From contig JADJCU010000001.1 in NCBI GenBank assembly GCA_016703065.1, positions 930,001-994,000 on the forward strand: DNA of 64,000 bases. Direction: 5' to 3'. Under the pieces are notes generated by a model that saw nothing but the letters and a program-made list of their open reading frames with translations, searched no databases and had not been told where the DNA came from. The DNA comes from a bacterium. Its GTDB lineage: Bacteria > Electryoneota > RPQS01. Both the position numbers and the translations under genes were made by a program. Below, one piece after another: positions 46,329 to 54,357 of the stretch; the stretch's first letter is position 1, and every line of letters begins with the position of its first letter.

Positions 46329-46721
46329 ATGTCAGACAATGCATCGGCTGTTACCTGCCGGGCCTGTGCGCGAGAATGGGTGACCATAGAGGAATTCGTA
46401 CAGGATGAAGAGATCAAGACCGAAGGCTTCCTCCCGGACTTCGCTCGGCCCGAGCAAAGCAGCTTTTTGCTTCGCCATGTCACCGACACATGCAAAGCGA
46501 TGATGCAGCTGAAGGCTCGACTTTTCTCGCACCTTCGTTCCGGTCCGACGTATGATCAACTTCTCTTGCTGTCTGATACGTGCGAAGGGAAGTGTCTTGA
46601 CTACCGGAACCTTGAACCATGCGGGGCGAAGTGCGCGATGGCGTGGACACGGGACGTGTTGCAGTGTCTAAGAACTCACACCCTGTTGTACGAGAAGAGC
46701 GCGAGCGCGTCGGCCTCCTAA
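46329..46721 (+). CDS. Small cysteine-rich conserved-type protein
   Basis: 130 aa. ATG with AGGA about 8 nt upstream. The pattern CRACAREWVTIEEFVQDEEI, then FLLRHVTDTCKAMMQLKARL, then CEGKCLDYRNLEPCGAKCAM followed by a short helix resembles a small uncharacterised family with spaced CxxC and C-x3-C pairs (C10, C13, C55 and a C-terminal CxxxC...CxxxC set). The cysteines suggest a bound metal. I know of no experimental function. A terminator follows, so it is a single-gene unit. Confidence 0.7.
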   Translation: MSDNASAVTCRACAREWVTIEEFVQDEEIKTEGFLPDFARPEQSSFLLRHVTDTCKAMMQLKARLFSHLRSGPTYDQLLLLSDTCEGKCLDYRNLEPCGAKCAMAWTRDVLQCLRTHTLLYEKSASASAS

Positions 46722-46753
46722 GGACAACGAACCAGAATGTGCCGATAAATTGC

Positions 46754-46782
46754 AAACAGCCGCACGGGGGGTGCGGCTGTTT
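46754..46782. terminator. Bidirectional hairpin terminator
   Basis: The 12-bp stem AAACAGCCGCAC / GTGCGGCTGTTT (46754-46765 / 46771-46782) with a GGGGG loop lies between the convergent cysteine-rich gene and the cyclophilin gene. Confidence 0.75.
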
Positions 46783-46821
46783 ACATTGGGGCGGTATGTG
46801 CCGCCGCAAATTCTTAAGTTC

Positions 46822-47511
46822 CTACAGACCGGCTTGCGCGCGGCTCACAATGCGAACGGATTTCATCTTGACCTTCTGAAGCGGCGTAGAACCTTGCACC
46901 GGAGTCTCGGCAATCTTGTTTACAATGTCCATGCCCTTGATGGTCTTGCCGAACACCGTATACTGATTGTCAAGGTGCGGTGTCGCGACGTGGCAGACAA
47001 AGAACTGTGAACCGGCGCTATTCGGATCCGGCGTGCGGGCCATCGACAACGTGCCCGGCTCATGCTTGCGATCGTTGAACTCGGCGTTCACATTCCAGCC
47101 CGGGCCGCCGGAACCTGTGCCCGTCGGATCGCCGCCCTGAATCATAAAGCCCTTGATCACGCGATGGAAAATTACGCCGTCATAATAATTGTGATCGGCG
47201 AGCCACTTAAAATTGCGCACGTGATTGGGTGCCTTGTCGGGATACAACTCGCAGACGAGCGTGCCCTTGATCGCGCCGCCTTCCTGCTCAATTTCAATTA
47301 CGGCAACGCTGTCGCCATCCACGGGATAGTCGGCGGGCCACTTCTCCAGCTTGGGTGTATCGGTCACGGGTTTCGCTTGCTCCTGAGTGTTCTTGACTTC
47401 GGTTTTCTTCGGCTCTTCCTTCTGGACGGCCTTCGTGTCCGCCTTTTCGCTCTTGCCGCAGCCCGCAAACGCGATTCCCGCGGCAATCAGTACGATCCAA
47501 AACGCTTTCAT
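46822..47511 (-). CDS. Cyclophilin-type peptidyl-prolyl isomerase lipoprotein
   Basis: 229 aa. Lipoprotein signal peptide with lipobox AFAGC (Cys18), then a ~55-residue lysine/glutamate-rich linker. The cyclophilin domain (residues ~70-225) has GTLVCELYPDKAPNHVRNF, FHRVIKGFMIQGGDPTGTGS with the active-site arginine, SAGSQFFV, and TVFGKTIKGMDIVNKI. The tryptophan that binds cyclosporin in human CypA is not present at the equivalent site (HLDNQYTVFG). It catalyses cis-trans isomerisation of Xaa-Pro bonds in the periplasm or at the outer membrane. With many large secreted proteins nearby, a role in their folding is plausible but unproven. Confidence 0.92.
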   Translation of the reverse strand: MKAFWIVLIAAGIAFAGCGKSEKADTKAVQKEEPKKTEVKNTQEQAKPVTDTPKLEKWPADYPVDGDSVAVIEIEQEGGAIKGTLVCELYPDKAPNHVRNFKWLADHNYYDGVIFHRVIKGFMIQGGDPTGTGSGGPGWNVNAEFNDRKHEPGTLSMARTPDPNSAGSQFFVCHVATPHLDNQYTVFGKTIKGMDIVNKIAETPVQGSTPLQKVKMKSVRIVSRAQAGL

Positions 47512-47640
47512 GTGGTGTGTGATCCTTTGTGAGGTATGATGAAACTGTTGTTGTGTTAAAGTGAACTTGGCAAACGCGCCGCCGGTCCGGTTGGCCTCGC
47601 AACTACCTTGAAGATGACGACGAAAAAGCCGTCGGCGGCG

Positions 47641-48402
47641 CTACACCGTCAACAGCGGCCCCACCGTCTTCTGTGCCGTAAGGTGCACCGCGATGTCAAG
47701 ATTGTCGAGCGCGGTGCGGGCGCTATCCCGCGCAAGATCGGGATGATTGTTCTCTTCGGACAAGTGCGCCAGCACCACGTGCTTCATCTTTCCAGTGTTG
47801 CAGTCGCGGAGTACGTTGGCAGTCTGCCGATTCGAGAGGTGGCCTGTACTTCCTGCGATGCGGAGTTTCAGATGCTCGGGGTAAGGACCCGTGCGCAGCA
47901 GATGTTCGTCGTGATTGCTCTCGATGACCGCGATAGTGGATTCCGCAAACGCGCGATGCAGGTCGGGTGATACTTCGCCCGTGTCGGTGGCAATGGTCAC
48001 GAGATCATTGCCGCAATGAATTTGATAGGCCACCGGATCGGCGGCGTCATGCGAGACGGGCAGTGCGCGCACAGTAAACGGACCGACATCCACCGCGATG
48101 CCGTTCATCGGAAAGGCTTTCTGCATGCGCATGAAGCCCGGCGAGATCGCCGCAAGCGTGCCGGCCGTCGCATAAACCGGAATCGGTGCGCGCTTCAAGA
48201 GGGATGCGAGGCCGCGCGTATGGTCATTATGCTCGTGCGTGAGGAAAACGGCGCTGATGTCCTGCGGACGCTCCCCAATTTCCTGCAACGCGAAGATCAG
48301 GCCGCGAATTCCCAGACCGGCATCAACCAATATGCGCGTTGAGCCCTCACGCAATAGCAGCGCGTTGGCCTGTGAACCGGAGGCGAGAATTGAAAGGTGC
48401 AT
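47641..48402 (-). CDS. WalJ/YycJ-like MBL-fold metallohydrolase
   Basis: 253 aa, the standard length. The metallo-beta-lactamase fold is shown by SGSQANALLL at the start, ILVDAGLG, and the metal-binding FLTHEHNDHTRGL (HxHxDH) near residue 55. A further histidine is in ALPVSHDAAD, and aspartate/histidines in IATDTGEV and IESNHDEHLL. It belongs to the VicX/YycJ group, linked in Firmicutes to WalK/WalR control and DNA maintenance, with proposed nuclease activity. Its ATG directly follows the TAG stop of the RDD gene (TAGATG), so the two are coupled. The 129 bp to the next gene show only a weak GCCG/CGGC hairpin near 47627. Confidence 0.88.
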   Translation of the reverse strand: MHLSILASGSQANALLLREGSTRILVDAGLGIRGLIFALQEIGERPQDISAVFLTHEHNDHTRGLASLLKRAPIPVYATAGTLAAISPGFMRMQKAFPMNGIAVDVGPFTVRALPVSHDAADPVAYQIHCGNDLVTIATDTGEVSPDLHRAFAESTIAVIESNHDEHLLRTGPYPEHLKLRIAGSTGHLSNRQTANVLRDCNTGKMKHVVLAHLSEENNHPDLARDSARTALDNLDIAVHLTAQKTVGPLLTV

Positions 48403-48912
48403 CTATTTCTGCAGAACAAGCGTGTCGGCGAGAATGTCGTGCAGTGCCTGCTTCTTCTGCGTGAATCCGGCCATGATGAATCCGATGCCGAGAATGATAC
48501 CACTCAGAAATTTGCCAAAAAAGCGCGCCGTAGCCCGCGGAAAATTCAAACGGCGGTACTGCTCGTCCGTGACGACGATGCCGATCGCCATTTTGCACAG
48601 CGTGGCCTGGAGATTAGAGATTTCGAGAAGCGCAAAGTAGAGCCACTGCACAACCACGGCAAGCACGAAACTGATTTTAAAATCGTCGAAGTCCACAGTC
48701 CACGTAAAGGAACCGGTGACCAACGAGAGCAGCAACCCGTCGATCAGGGAAGCCAGCACGCGCCGCCAGAATCCGGCATACTGCACCGGAGCAACATTGA
48801 GGGAATGCGTCGCCGGATCGGCCTGCGGGGCGATGCGCGGCAACTCGCGGCCGCAGTGCGCGCAATAGCTCGCGTCCTCGCTATTCACTTTGGAACAGTG
48901 CGGGCAATGCAT
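48403..48912 (-). CDS. Zinc-ribbon RDD family membrane protein 1
   Basis: 169 aa from the ATG at 48912 (GGAG 6 nt upstream). It begins with a zinc ribbon, MHCPHCSKVNSEDASYCAHC (two CxxC pairs). The RDD-family membrane domain follows: AGFWRRVLASLIDGLLLSLV with the conserved R and D, a second hydrophobic helix (FVLAVVVQWLYFALLEI), and a final pair (LSGIILGIGFIMAGF; LHDILADTLVLQK). RDD proteins are small membrane proteins, some implicated in ion transport; no specific function is known here. It is coupled to the WalJ-like gene downstream and is a close paralog of the gene at 49569-50166. Confidence 0.85.
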   Translation of the reverse strand: MHCPHCSKVNSEDASYCAHCGRELPRIAPQADPATHSLNVAPVQYAGFWRRVLASLIDGLLLSLVTGSFTWTVDFDDFKISFVLAVVVQWLYFALLEISNLQATLCKMAIGIVVTDEQYRRLNFPRATARFFGKFLSGIILGIGFIMAGFTQKKQALHDILADTLVLQK

Positions 48913-48936
48913 GAGGTTCTCCTTCTGAATTCTGCG

Positions 48937-48967
48937 TTCACCCCCCGGTCTTCCGGGGAGATTTTTT
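48937..48967 (+). terminator. Hairpin with T-run
   Basis: CCCCGG / CCGGGG (48943-48948 / 48953-48958) is followed by a run of T at 48962-48967 on the + strand. It overlaps the 3' end of pyrE. The C-run/G-run layout could also make it a worn family-A repeat. Confidence 0.4.
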
Positions 48968-49532
48968 ACACCGCCCGGCTGCCGCGCTTTGTCAGCGGGT
49001 GGCCGTTGCGGCAAAGCGGGCAGTCTTCAACCGTGAACGATTCGAGCACGAGCTTCACCACCGCGAACGGCGAGGGTGTGAGATGCGTTTCCCCGCGCTG
49101 AATTAACGCGCCGATCCCGACCACGACGCCGCCTTCGCGCTCCACGGCTTCCTTCACTTCCGCAACTGACAAGCCGGTCGTTATTACATCCTCGCAGATC
49201 AGCACGCGCTGACCGCCGATAATCTTGAACCCGCGCCGCCATTCCATTTTGCCCTCGACCCGCTCGGGAAAGGCGAGCGCCGCACCGAGGTCCTTGCCGA
49301 CTTCGTGCGCTACCAACACGCCCCCTGTCAAAGGTCCAACTACGAGATCGGGATTCGCAATGCGGAAGTGGTTCGCAATGGCGCGCGCGAACTGCTCTGT
49401 CAATTCCGGCTGCTCAAGCAGCCGAAACTTCTCAATGTAAACTTTGCTGTGTCGACCGCTCGAGAGCAGGAAGTGACCTTCCAAAAATGCTCCGCAGTCG
49501 CGTAGATGAGCGAGGGCGCTGTCTTGATTCAT
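48966..49532 (-). CDS. pyrE: Orotate phosphoribosyltransferase
   Basis: 188 aa, a normal length. It catalyses orotate + PRPP to OMP, the fifth step of pyrimidine synthesis. The PRPP-binding motif VLICEDVITTGLSV (around residues 110-123) is intact, preceded by LVVGPLTGGVLVAHEVGKDL and LSSGRHSKVYIEKF. A C-terminal CPLCRNG motif is unusual and may bind a metal; PyrE proteins of some deep-branching bacteria have a comparable cysteine pair. pyrF lies about 700 bp to its right on the same strand with an RDD gene between them, so the two pyrimidine genes are probably co-transcribed. Confidence 0.93.
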   Translation of the reverse strand: MNQDSALAHLRDCGAFLEGHFLLSSGRHSKVYIEKFRLLEQPELTEQFARAIANHFRIANPDLVVGPLTGGVLVAHEVGKDLGAALAFPERVEGKMEWRRGFKIIGGQRVLICEDVITTGLSVAEVKEAVEREGGVVVGIGALIQRGETHLTPSPFAVVKLVLESFTVEDCPLCRNGHPLTKRGSRAV

Positions 49533-49568
49533 GATAAAGGCCCTTGAATACGGTCATGTATTTCTTAC

Positions 49569-50166
49569 TTATGCCGAGTAGCCGTCGTCGCGTTGACGCA
49601 CGACGTAGGTGTCGGCGAGAATATCGTGGAGCGCCTGCTTTTTGCCCGTAAACGCCGCCATGATGTACCCGATGCCCATGATCATGCCGGAGAGAATCTT
49701 GCCGAAATAGCGGCCCGTCGCGCGAGCAAACGTCACGGTGTCGCCGTTACGGTCGATCACTTGCAGTCCCACGGCCATCTTGCCCAGTGTGCCGCGCGAA
49801 GCCGAGCTCTCCATAAACGCGAAGTAGAGCCACTGACCTATCGCAAAGAGCATGGCCAGCACCAGCCAACCGCCCAGAATCGCGATGATCGTGGCAGGCT
49901 CGATATCGTCGAGGTTCTCGAGATCTTCAAGCGACGCAAAGCTGCCGAAGCTCAGGACAATCTCCACCATCACAAACGCAAAGCAGACCACCGAGATCAC
50001 GATCTGGTCAATCAGATACGCGACGAAGCGAATCCAGAATCCCGCGTAGTGATAGCGCCGCGGCGGGCCGACACGACCGGTGGGGAGCGAACCCCGCCGG
50101 AGTACCGCAATGCGGACAGAATTTGGCGTCTTCAGCGAGAGTGGCGCCGCATTTGGTGCAGAACAT
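49569..50166 (-). CDS. Zinc-ribbon RDD family membrane protein 2 (one apparent frameshift)
   Basis: Reconstructed as about 198 aa. From the ATG at 50166 the sequence reads MFCTKCGATLAEDAKFCPHC, a zinc ribbon like that of its paralog. The frame then breaks at the GGGG (CCCC on the coding strand) at 50082-50085. Removing one base joins it to RVGPPRRYHYAGFWIRFVAY, where the RDD membrane domain begins (LIDQIVISVVCFAFVMVEIV; LSGMIMGIGYIMAAF; LHDILADTYVV). Paralogy with the gene at 48403-48912 supports the repair. It lies between pyrE and pyrF. No transport substrate can be named. Confidence 0.78.
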
Positions 50167-50229
50167 CTCTGGAATTGGGAAAGGTGAATTGAAAAATACG
50201 AACGCAGAAAACCGTCCGAACAGTATCTG

Positions 50230-51024
50230 CTATGCGAGCTGCTGCGACAGCTTCTCGACTTCCTGCCTGGCCGCTGCGATGCACTCATTGCCGCTCGATG
50301 CGTAGAGCACGGTGCGTGAATAGTTCAGCAGCGCGAGGCCGCGCACGGCGCGAAGCTTCTGCAGCACATCCTCGCCGCCGCCCTGCGCGCCGCTGCCGGG
50401 CAGCAGCAAGGGCAATTCGGGTGTACTCTGTAAGACGGCTTCCAGCGCGGCAGGTTTCGTTGTGCCTATCACCAGACCAAGATTGCCCTGCGCATTGGCC
50501 GACTTCACTTGCTGCGCGATCTCGTGAAAGAGCTTCCTGTCACCGACTTGCAGCTCCTGTACCTCCGCCGCGCTCGCGTTCGAGGTAGCACAGAGCACGA
50601 ACACGCCCTTCTCGGCGCGGCGGGTAAACGGCTCTAATGCGGCCATCCCAAGATACGGCTGAACCGTGATCGCGTCAGCTCCTAAGCCGTCAAACAGCGC
50701 CCGCGCGTACGCTTCGTTGGTGTGCTCAATGTCACCACGCTTTGCGTCCACCAGCCAGATTACGTCGGTCGGACAGCAGATGCGGAGCCGCTCAAGCGCC
50801 AGCCAGCCGCCGGAACCATAGGCCTCAAAGAAGGCCGTGTTCGGCTTGAAGGCGGCCACCTTCGGAGCCAGAGCAATGATTATTTCCTCGAGAAACTTCT
50901 GCGCCGCCTCGGCACCGTGACCAAATTTGGACGGGATCTTGGCGGGATCGGGGTCAAGCCCGACGCACAAGGGGGACCCTGCCCGGTCGATGGCGGCTTT
51001 AAGACGGGAGAGGAAGGGCGACAC
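50230..51024 (-). CDS. pyrF: Orotidine 5'-phosphate decarboxylase (type 2)
   Basis: 264 aa from the GTG at 51024; the open frame reaches an ATG at 51087, but family members begin at the SPFLSRLKAAI segment, so the GTG fits better. The product converts OMP to UMP, the last step of pyrimidine synthesis. CVGLDPDPAKIP near the start and the catalytic DAKRGDIEHTN (Lys95) near residue 93 are intact, as is the phosphate-binding PGSGAQGG. These features mark the larger type-2 class. It shares its strand with the RDD gene and pyrE downstream. Confidence 0.92.
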   Translation of the reverse strand: MSPFLSRLKAAIDRAGSPLCVGLDPDPAKIPSKFGHGAEAAQKFLEEIIIALAPKVAAFKPNTAFFEAYGSGGWLALERLRICCPTDVIWLVDAKRGDIEHTNEAYARALFDGLGADAITVQPYLGMAALEPFTRRAEKGVFVLCATSNASAAEVQELQVGDRKLFHEIAQQVKSANAQGNLGLVIGTTKPAALEAVLQSTPELPLLLPGSGAQGGGEDVLQKLRAVRGLALLNYSRTVLYASSGNECIAAARQEVEKLSQQLA

Positions 51025-51189
51025 AGGCAGAGTTCTGGAAATTATGGAATATCGTGAAAATATACGAATTCGTTGCCAGATGTGCAACCGCCGTCCAGTG
51101 TAATTTGCCGTCAGGAGTTGAATTTACGACAGGCGTGCCGTATCTTCGGACTTGCGACGAAACGTGCGGTATTGGGCAGGAGCGCAGAT

Positions 51190-51225
51190 TACGGCCGGGT
51201 TACGCCTTTCGCTTAACCCGACTCA
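51190..51225. repeat. GGGTTACG...TAACCC hairpin (family C copy 2)
   Basis: The stem CGGGTTA (51196-51202) / TAACCCG (51214-51220), with GCC...CGC inside, resembles the hairpin at 2106-2128. It sits 14 bp before the metal permease gene. A looser relative, with CCCCGAATCGGG and CCCAACCCGG, is at 52493-52540. Confidence 0.5.
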
Positions 51226-51238
51226 GGGACACAAGGTC

Positions 51239-52488
51239 ATGCAGAACTATTTCATCGATACTTGGGCGCTCTATCTTGAGATGGCGCCGTACCTGCTGCT
51301 GGGCTTCTCGCTTGCGGGAGTGCTGCACGCTTTTGTGCCGCGCAAAGCGGTCGGACGGCATCTCGGCGGGGAGAATCTGATCAGCGCGTTCAAAGCCGCC
51401 GTGCTGGGGTGCCGATGCCGCTCTGTTCGTGCGGAGTGATTCCCACAGGTGTCGGTTTGCGCAAACGCGGAGCATCGCGCGCAGCGACGGTTTCCTTCCT
51501 GATCTCGACGCCGCAGACGGGCGTTGACTCGATTCTGGTGACCTACGGCTTTTTCGGGTGGACGCTCGCCATCTTCCGTCCCATTGCGGCATTTATCAGC
51601 GGTGTGCTCGGCGGCGTCGCGGTAATGCTCGTGAAACCGGGTGCGCGCGAAGAGGAGTGGATGAAGCACCATCAGCATTCCGAAGACGCGCTGGCTGCGG
51701 CGGACGAACGCCGCTCTTTTGCCGATAAGCTGCGCGACGGCTATCACTTCGCGTTCAAGGACCTGCTGGGCGACATCGCCTTTTGGCTCGTCATAGGCAT
51801 TCTGGTCGCGGGACTAATCTCGGCGGTCGTTCCGGATGATTTCTTCGCTGGCAAACTTGGGCACGGCATCGGCGCCATGCTCGTCATGATGGCGTTCGGC
51901 CTGCCGCTCTATGTTTGCTCGACGGCGAGTGTGCCGATTGCCGCGGTGCTGATGACCAAAGGCGTTTCCGCCGGTGCGGCGTTTGTATTCCTGATGACCG
52001 GACCCGCGACCAACGCGGCCACCATGCTCGTCATTGCCCGCGCGCTCGGCGGCAAGGTACTCGGGATCTATCTTACAGCGATTGCCGGATTCGCCCTGCT
52101 GTTCGGATTAGGACTCGACTACATCCTTGCAAAGTCCGCGCTCACCGTAACGCTGCCGGAACACCTCCACGAGCACGGCCCGACGTGGTGGCCACTCGCG
52201 GCGGCGGCTGGGCTTGGCTATTTTCTCCTGCGCTATTTCTTCGCCAAACTTTATCGGCGGTTCGGGGCCGCTCCTGTTGCCATGAACAACGAACATCAAT
52301 TGCTGATCGACGGCATGAACTGCTCGCACTGTGTGAAGAACGTGCAAGACTCGCTCGAAAAAGTCTCCGGCGTAACGGCGTGCGAGGTGAATCTGGAGAA
52401 AGGAACGGCGGTTGTGCAGGCTGAGAATGTCGAACGCGCGACGCTCGCCGCAGCGGTCGAAGGAGCGGGGTATAAGGTGAGAGGATGA
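51239..52488 (+). CDS. SO_0444-type metal efflux permease with C-terminal HMA domain (one apparent frameshift)
   Basis: Reconstructed as about 416 aa. It belongs to the permease family often annotated as SO_0444/Cu-Zn efflux transporters: N-terminal helix ALYLEMAPYLLLGFSLAGVL, then VPMPLCSCGVIPTGVGLRKR with the cysteine pair in the membrane. The second half repeats the theme (LPLYVCSTASVPIAAVLMTK, PATNAATMLVI). Its cytosolic end is a heavy-metal-associated domain with the CxxC motif GMNCSHCVKNVQDSL. The frame breaks at the GGGG at 51406-51409; adding one G restores AVLGVPMPLCSC. Likely exports soft metals or metalloids from the cytoplasm. No metal-responsive regulator is seen beside it. Confidence 0.85.
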
Positions 52489-52549
52489 GAGTGATCCGGC
52501 TCCCCGAATCGGGTCAAACGCGGAGCGCCCAACCCGGCCCGAAGTTCAC

Positions 52550-53650
52550 CTAATCGCTAAACTCCCGGGGGACTTTGGGGCTTAGCCAGGTCGTCAGTTC
52601 ATAGGGCAGCGCGTCAATCAGCGGAGAGAGTTCGTACAAGTAGAGCGAACTCTCTTTTTGTTTGCCCCAAAACACAACCTCTTCGCCCGGCTCGGGCTTG
52701 TCACCCGTGACCAAGGCGTACGAGCGGTCGCGCGACATCACTCCGACAAGCGGAAAACGTGTGCCGCGATAGAGTATCTTCGCGTGTCCGACAATCGAGC
52801 GCGGATAGCCTGCGGAAAATCCCAAGTCGATCTCAATTCCCCAGCCGTCAAACGGTGCCCGATAGAAATGCGGCGCGGGAAACCCGTGACCTTTCTTGAT
52901 GCGGCGTGCGTTCAGGATTGGCGCGCTCAAAGTCATCACCGGCTCAAGCGGCAAGAGTCCCGCAACGGACGGCGACGGCGGCTGCCCATAGAGGGCAATC
53001 CCCGTTCGCACGAGCGTTCCGGGAACTTCGGGAAGCGCGAGCGCGGCGGCGGAATTGGCCAGATGCGTAATCGGTGGCGACACGCCGACGCTTTGCGCGA
53101 ACCGAATGATGTCGTTAAACAGTCGTATCTGTTCGAGCCCGCGTTCACGATGCTGCGGTCCGCCATACGCAAGATGAGAATAGATTGCATCAAGCCGCAA
53201 GTGCTTCAGTTTCGCGACTTCCCGGAGCGTTGAGTCATATTGCGAGCAGTGAATTCCCACCCGGCCCAACCCCGTATCGAATTTCAGATGCGTTGAAATC
53301 GGAGCGCCGAGCTGCTTCGACACCGACTCCAGATACTCGACTTTGTACCACGAAGTCGCGGCGCACGCGAGGTCATAGTCGAGAAGGTGTCTAATTGGCT
53401 TGCCCACCCAATCCGTCATCACAAGAATCGGCTTCGTCACTCCGGACTTGCGCAGCGCAATTCCCTCGGCAGGCGAACTGACTCCGAAGCCCCATGCTCC
53501 TGCTTGGTCAAGCACACGCACACAAGCGGCCAACCCATGCCCATACGCATCCCATTTCACCACGGCCAGCACGTGTTTCGGAGCGACACGCTCGGCGAGG
53601 GCGAGGAAGTTATGACGCAGGGCGGTCAGGTTGATGCGGGCAAGAGGCAT
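52550..53650 (-). CDS. alr: Alanine racemase-like PLP fold-type III enzyme
   Basis: 366 aa, the usual length. The PLP lysine lies in VVKWDAYGHGLAA (Lys32), in place of the common VVKADAYGHG. Conserved landmarks follow: HLKFDTGLGRVGI, HLANSAAALALP, LVRTGIALYGQPP and GYPRS. Two sites differ from known racemases. The segment holding the second catalytic base (SYGATYT in Geobacillus Alr) reads HGFPAPHFYRAP, with no clear tyrosine at that place. The CMDQ-type motif that closes the active site of the partner subunit reads VGVMSRDRS. It may make D-Ala for peptidoglycan, racemise another amino acid, or have lost full activity. It stands alone, convergent with the permease. Confidence 0.82.
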   Translation of the reverse strand: MPLARINLTALRHNFLALAERVAPKHVLAVVKWDAYGHGLAACVRVLDQAGAWGFGVSSPAEGIALRKSGVTKPILVMTDWVGKPIRHLLDYDLACAATSWYKVEYLESVSKQLGAPISTHLKFDTGLGRVGIHCSQYDSTLREVAKLKHLRLDAIYSHLAYGGPQHRERGLEQIRLFNDIIRFAQSVGVSPPITHLANSAAALALPEVPGTLVRTGIALYGQPPSPSVAGLLPLEPVMTLSAPILNARRIKKGHGFPAPHFYRAPFDGWGIEIDLGFSAGYPRSIVGHAKILYRGTRFPLVGVMSRDRSYALVTGDKPEPGEEVVFWGKQKESSLYLYELSPLIDALPYELTTWLSPKVPREFSD

Positions 53651-53675
53651 GGGGAGGAAAGTCAGAAATCAATAG

Positions 53676-54350
53676 TCACAAGGAAGAAGCCGACGGGAAC
53701 GAAAAAGGCGACCACGAGGGTCGCCTTGTCAGTCTCGTAACTCTGCTTAGTAGTTGCCGATCACCCGGAGCACCGTCGAGCTTGGCCAGCTCGGTTTGTG
53801 CCCTCACGTGTGCCTCGGTTCCGGTGAAGAGTGAACTCGTAACGATGGCTTCCAGAGCCTTGCGGCATTCCGCCGGACTCTTGAACGTCATGGCACGGTC
53901 AAACTCCGCGCGGGCAAGCTCGGTGCGCGCCATCTGTCCCGCCGATGTCTGCGGATAGTCGCGCGCCGCTTCGGTCACACGGCCCGCATCAAAGAGCGCT
54001 TGCGCCGCCTTTTCACGCGCGCGAATCGCCGACGGAGTGTCCGAAAAATTCGCAAGGATCTCGTCGATCTGGTTCTGTTCGAGCAACTGTTCAGCTCGTT
54101 TCACTCGCGCCTCGTGATAGACCGGCGTATCGCGAAACTCCGTCATGACCCGCTCGTATTCCCCGGCCTTCAAGAGCTTGGTCGCAAGCGCCTCCTTGGC
54201 CTTCCCTGCGGCCGGCTCCTGCGGATAGCGCTGAATGACCTCCTCAAACTTCCCCTCCTGATAGAGCTTCTCGGCACGCTCGCCCGGCGAGGCACAGCCA
54301 AGGGCCCACAGCAGGGTCAGCGCAAGCAGAAGTCTGGATATCATGCGCAT
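53676..54350 (-). CDS. TPR-like outer-membrane-type lipoprotein 1
   Basis: 224 aa as read. Lipoprotein signal peptide with lipobox WALGC (Cys19). The body is helical TPR-like repeats (AEKLYQEGKFEEVIQRYPQE; ATKLLKAGEYERVMTEF; AEQLLEQNQIDEILANFSD). The last ~35 residues (RVTRLTRRPSWSPFSFPSAS) look unlike the rest and run across the terminator hairpin at 53705-53727. Removing one base near 53760-53775 would instead end the protein at VLRVIGNY with the stop at 53747-53749, just before the terminator. That version is more plausible but unproven. It pairs with the similar lipoprotein 7 nt upstream and lies next to the TolQ/R-like operon. Confidence 0.7.
   Translation of the reverse strand: MRMISRLLLALTLLWALGCASPGERAEKLYQEGKFEEVIQRYPQEPAAGKAKEALATKLLKAGEYERVMTEFRDTPVYHEARVKRAEQLLEQNQIDEILANFSDTPSAIRAREKAAQALFDAGRVTEAARDYPQTSAGQMARTELARAEFDRAMTFKSPAECRKALEAIVTSSLFTGTEAHVRAQTELAKLDGAPGDRQLLSRVTRLTRRPSWSPFSFPSASSL
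53703..53730 (-). terminator. Hairpin terminator
   Basis: The stem AAGGCGACC / GGTCGCCTT (53705-53713 / 53719-53727) lies inside the apparent 3' end of the lipoprotein gene. A GAAAAA to its left gives the minus-strand T-run. Confidence 0.6.
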
Positions 54351-54357
54351 CGGTTTG

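Noticed and set aside
47620..47640. Terminator between the cyclophilin gene and the WalJ-like gene
   Set aside because: The GCCG/CGGC pairing is only four to five base pairs and has no T-run in the right place.
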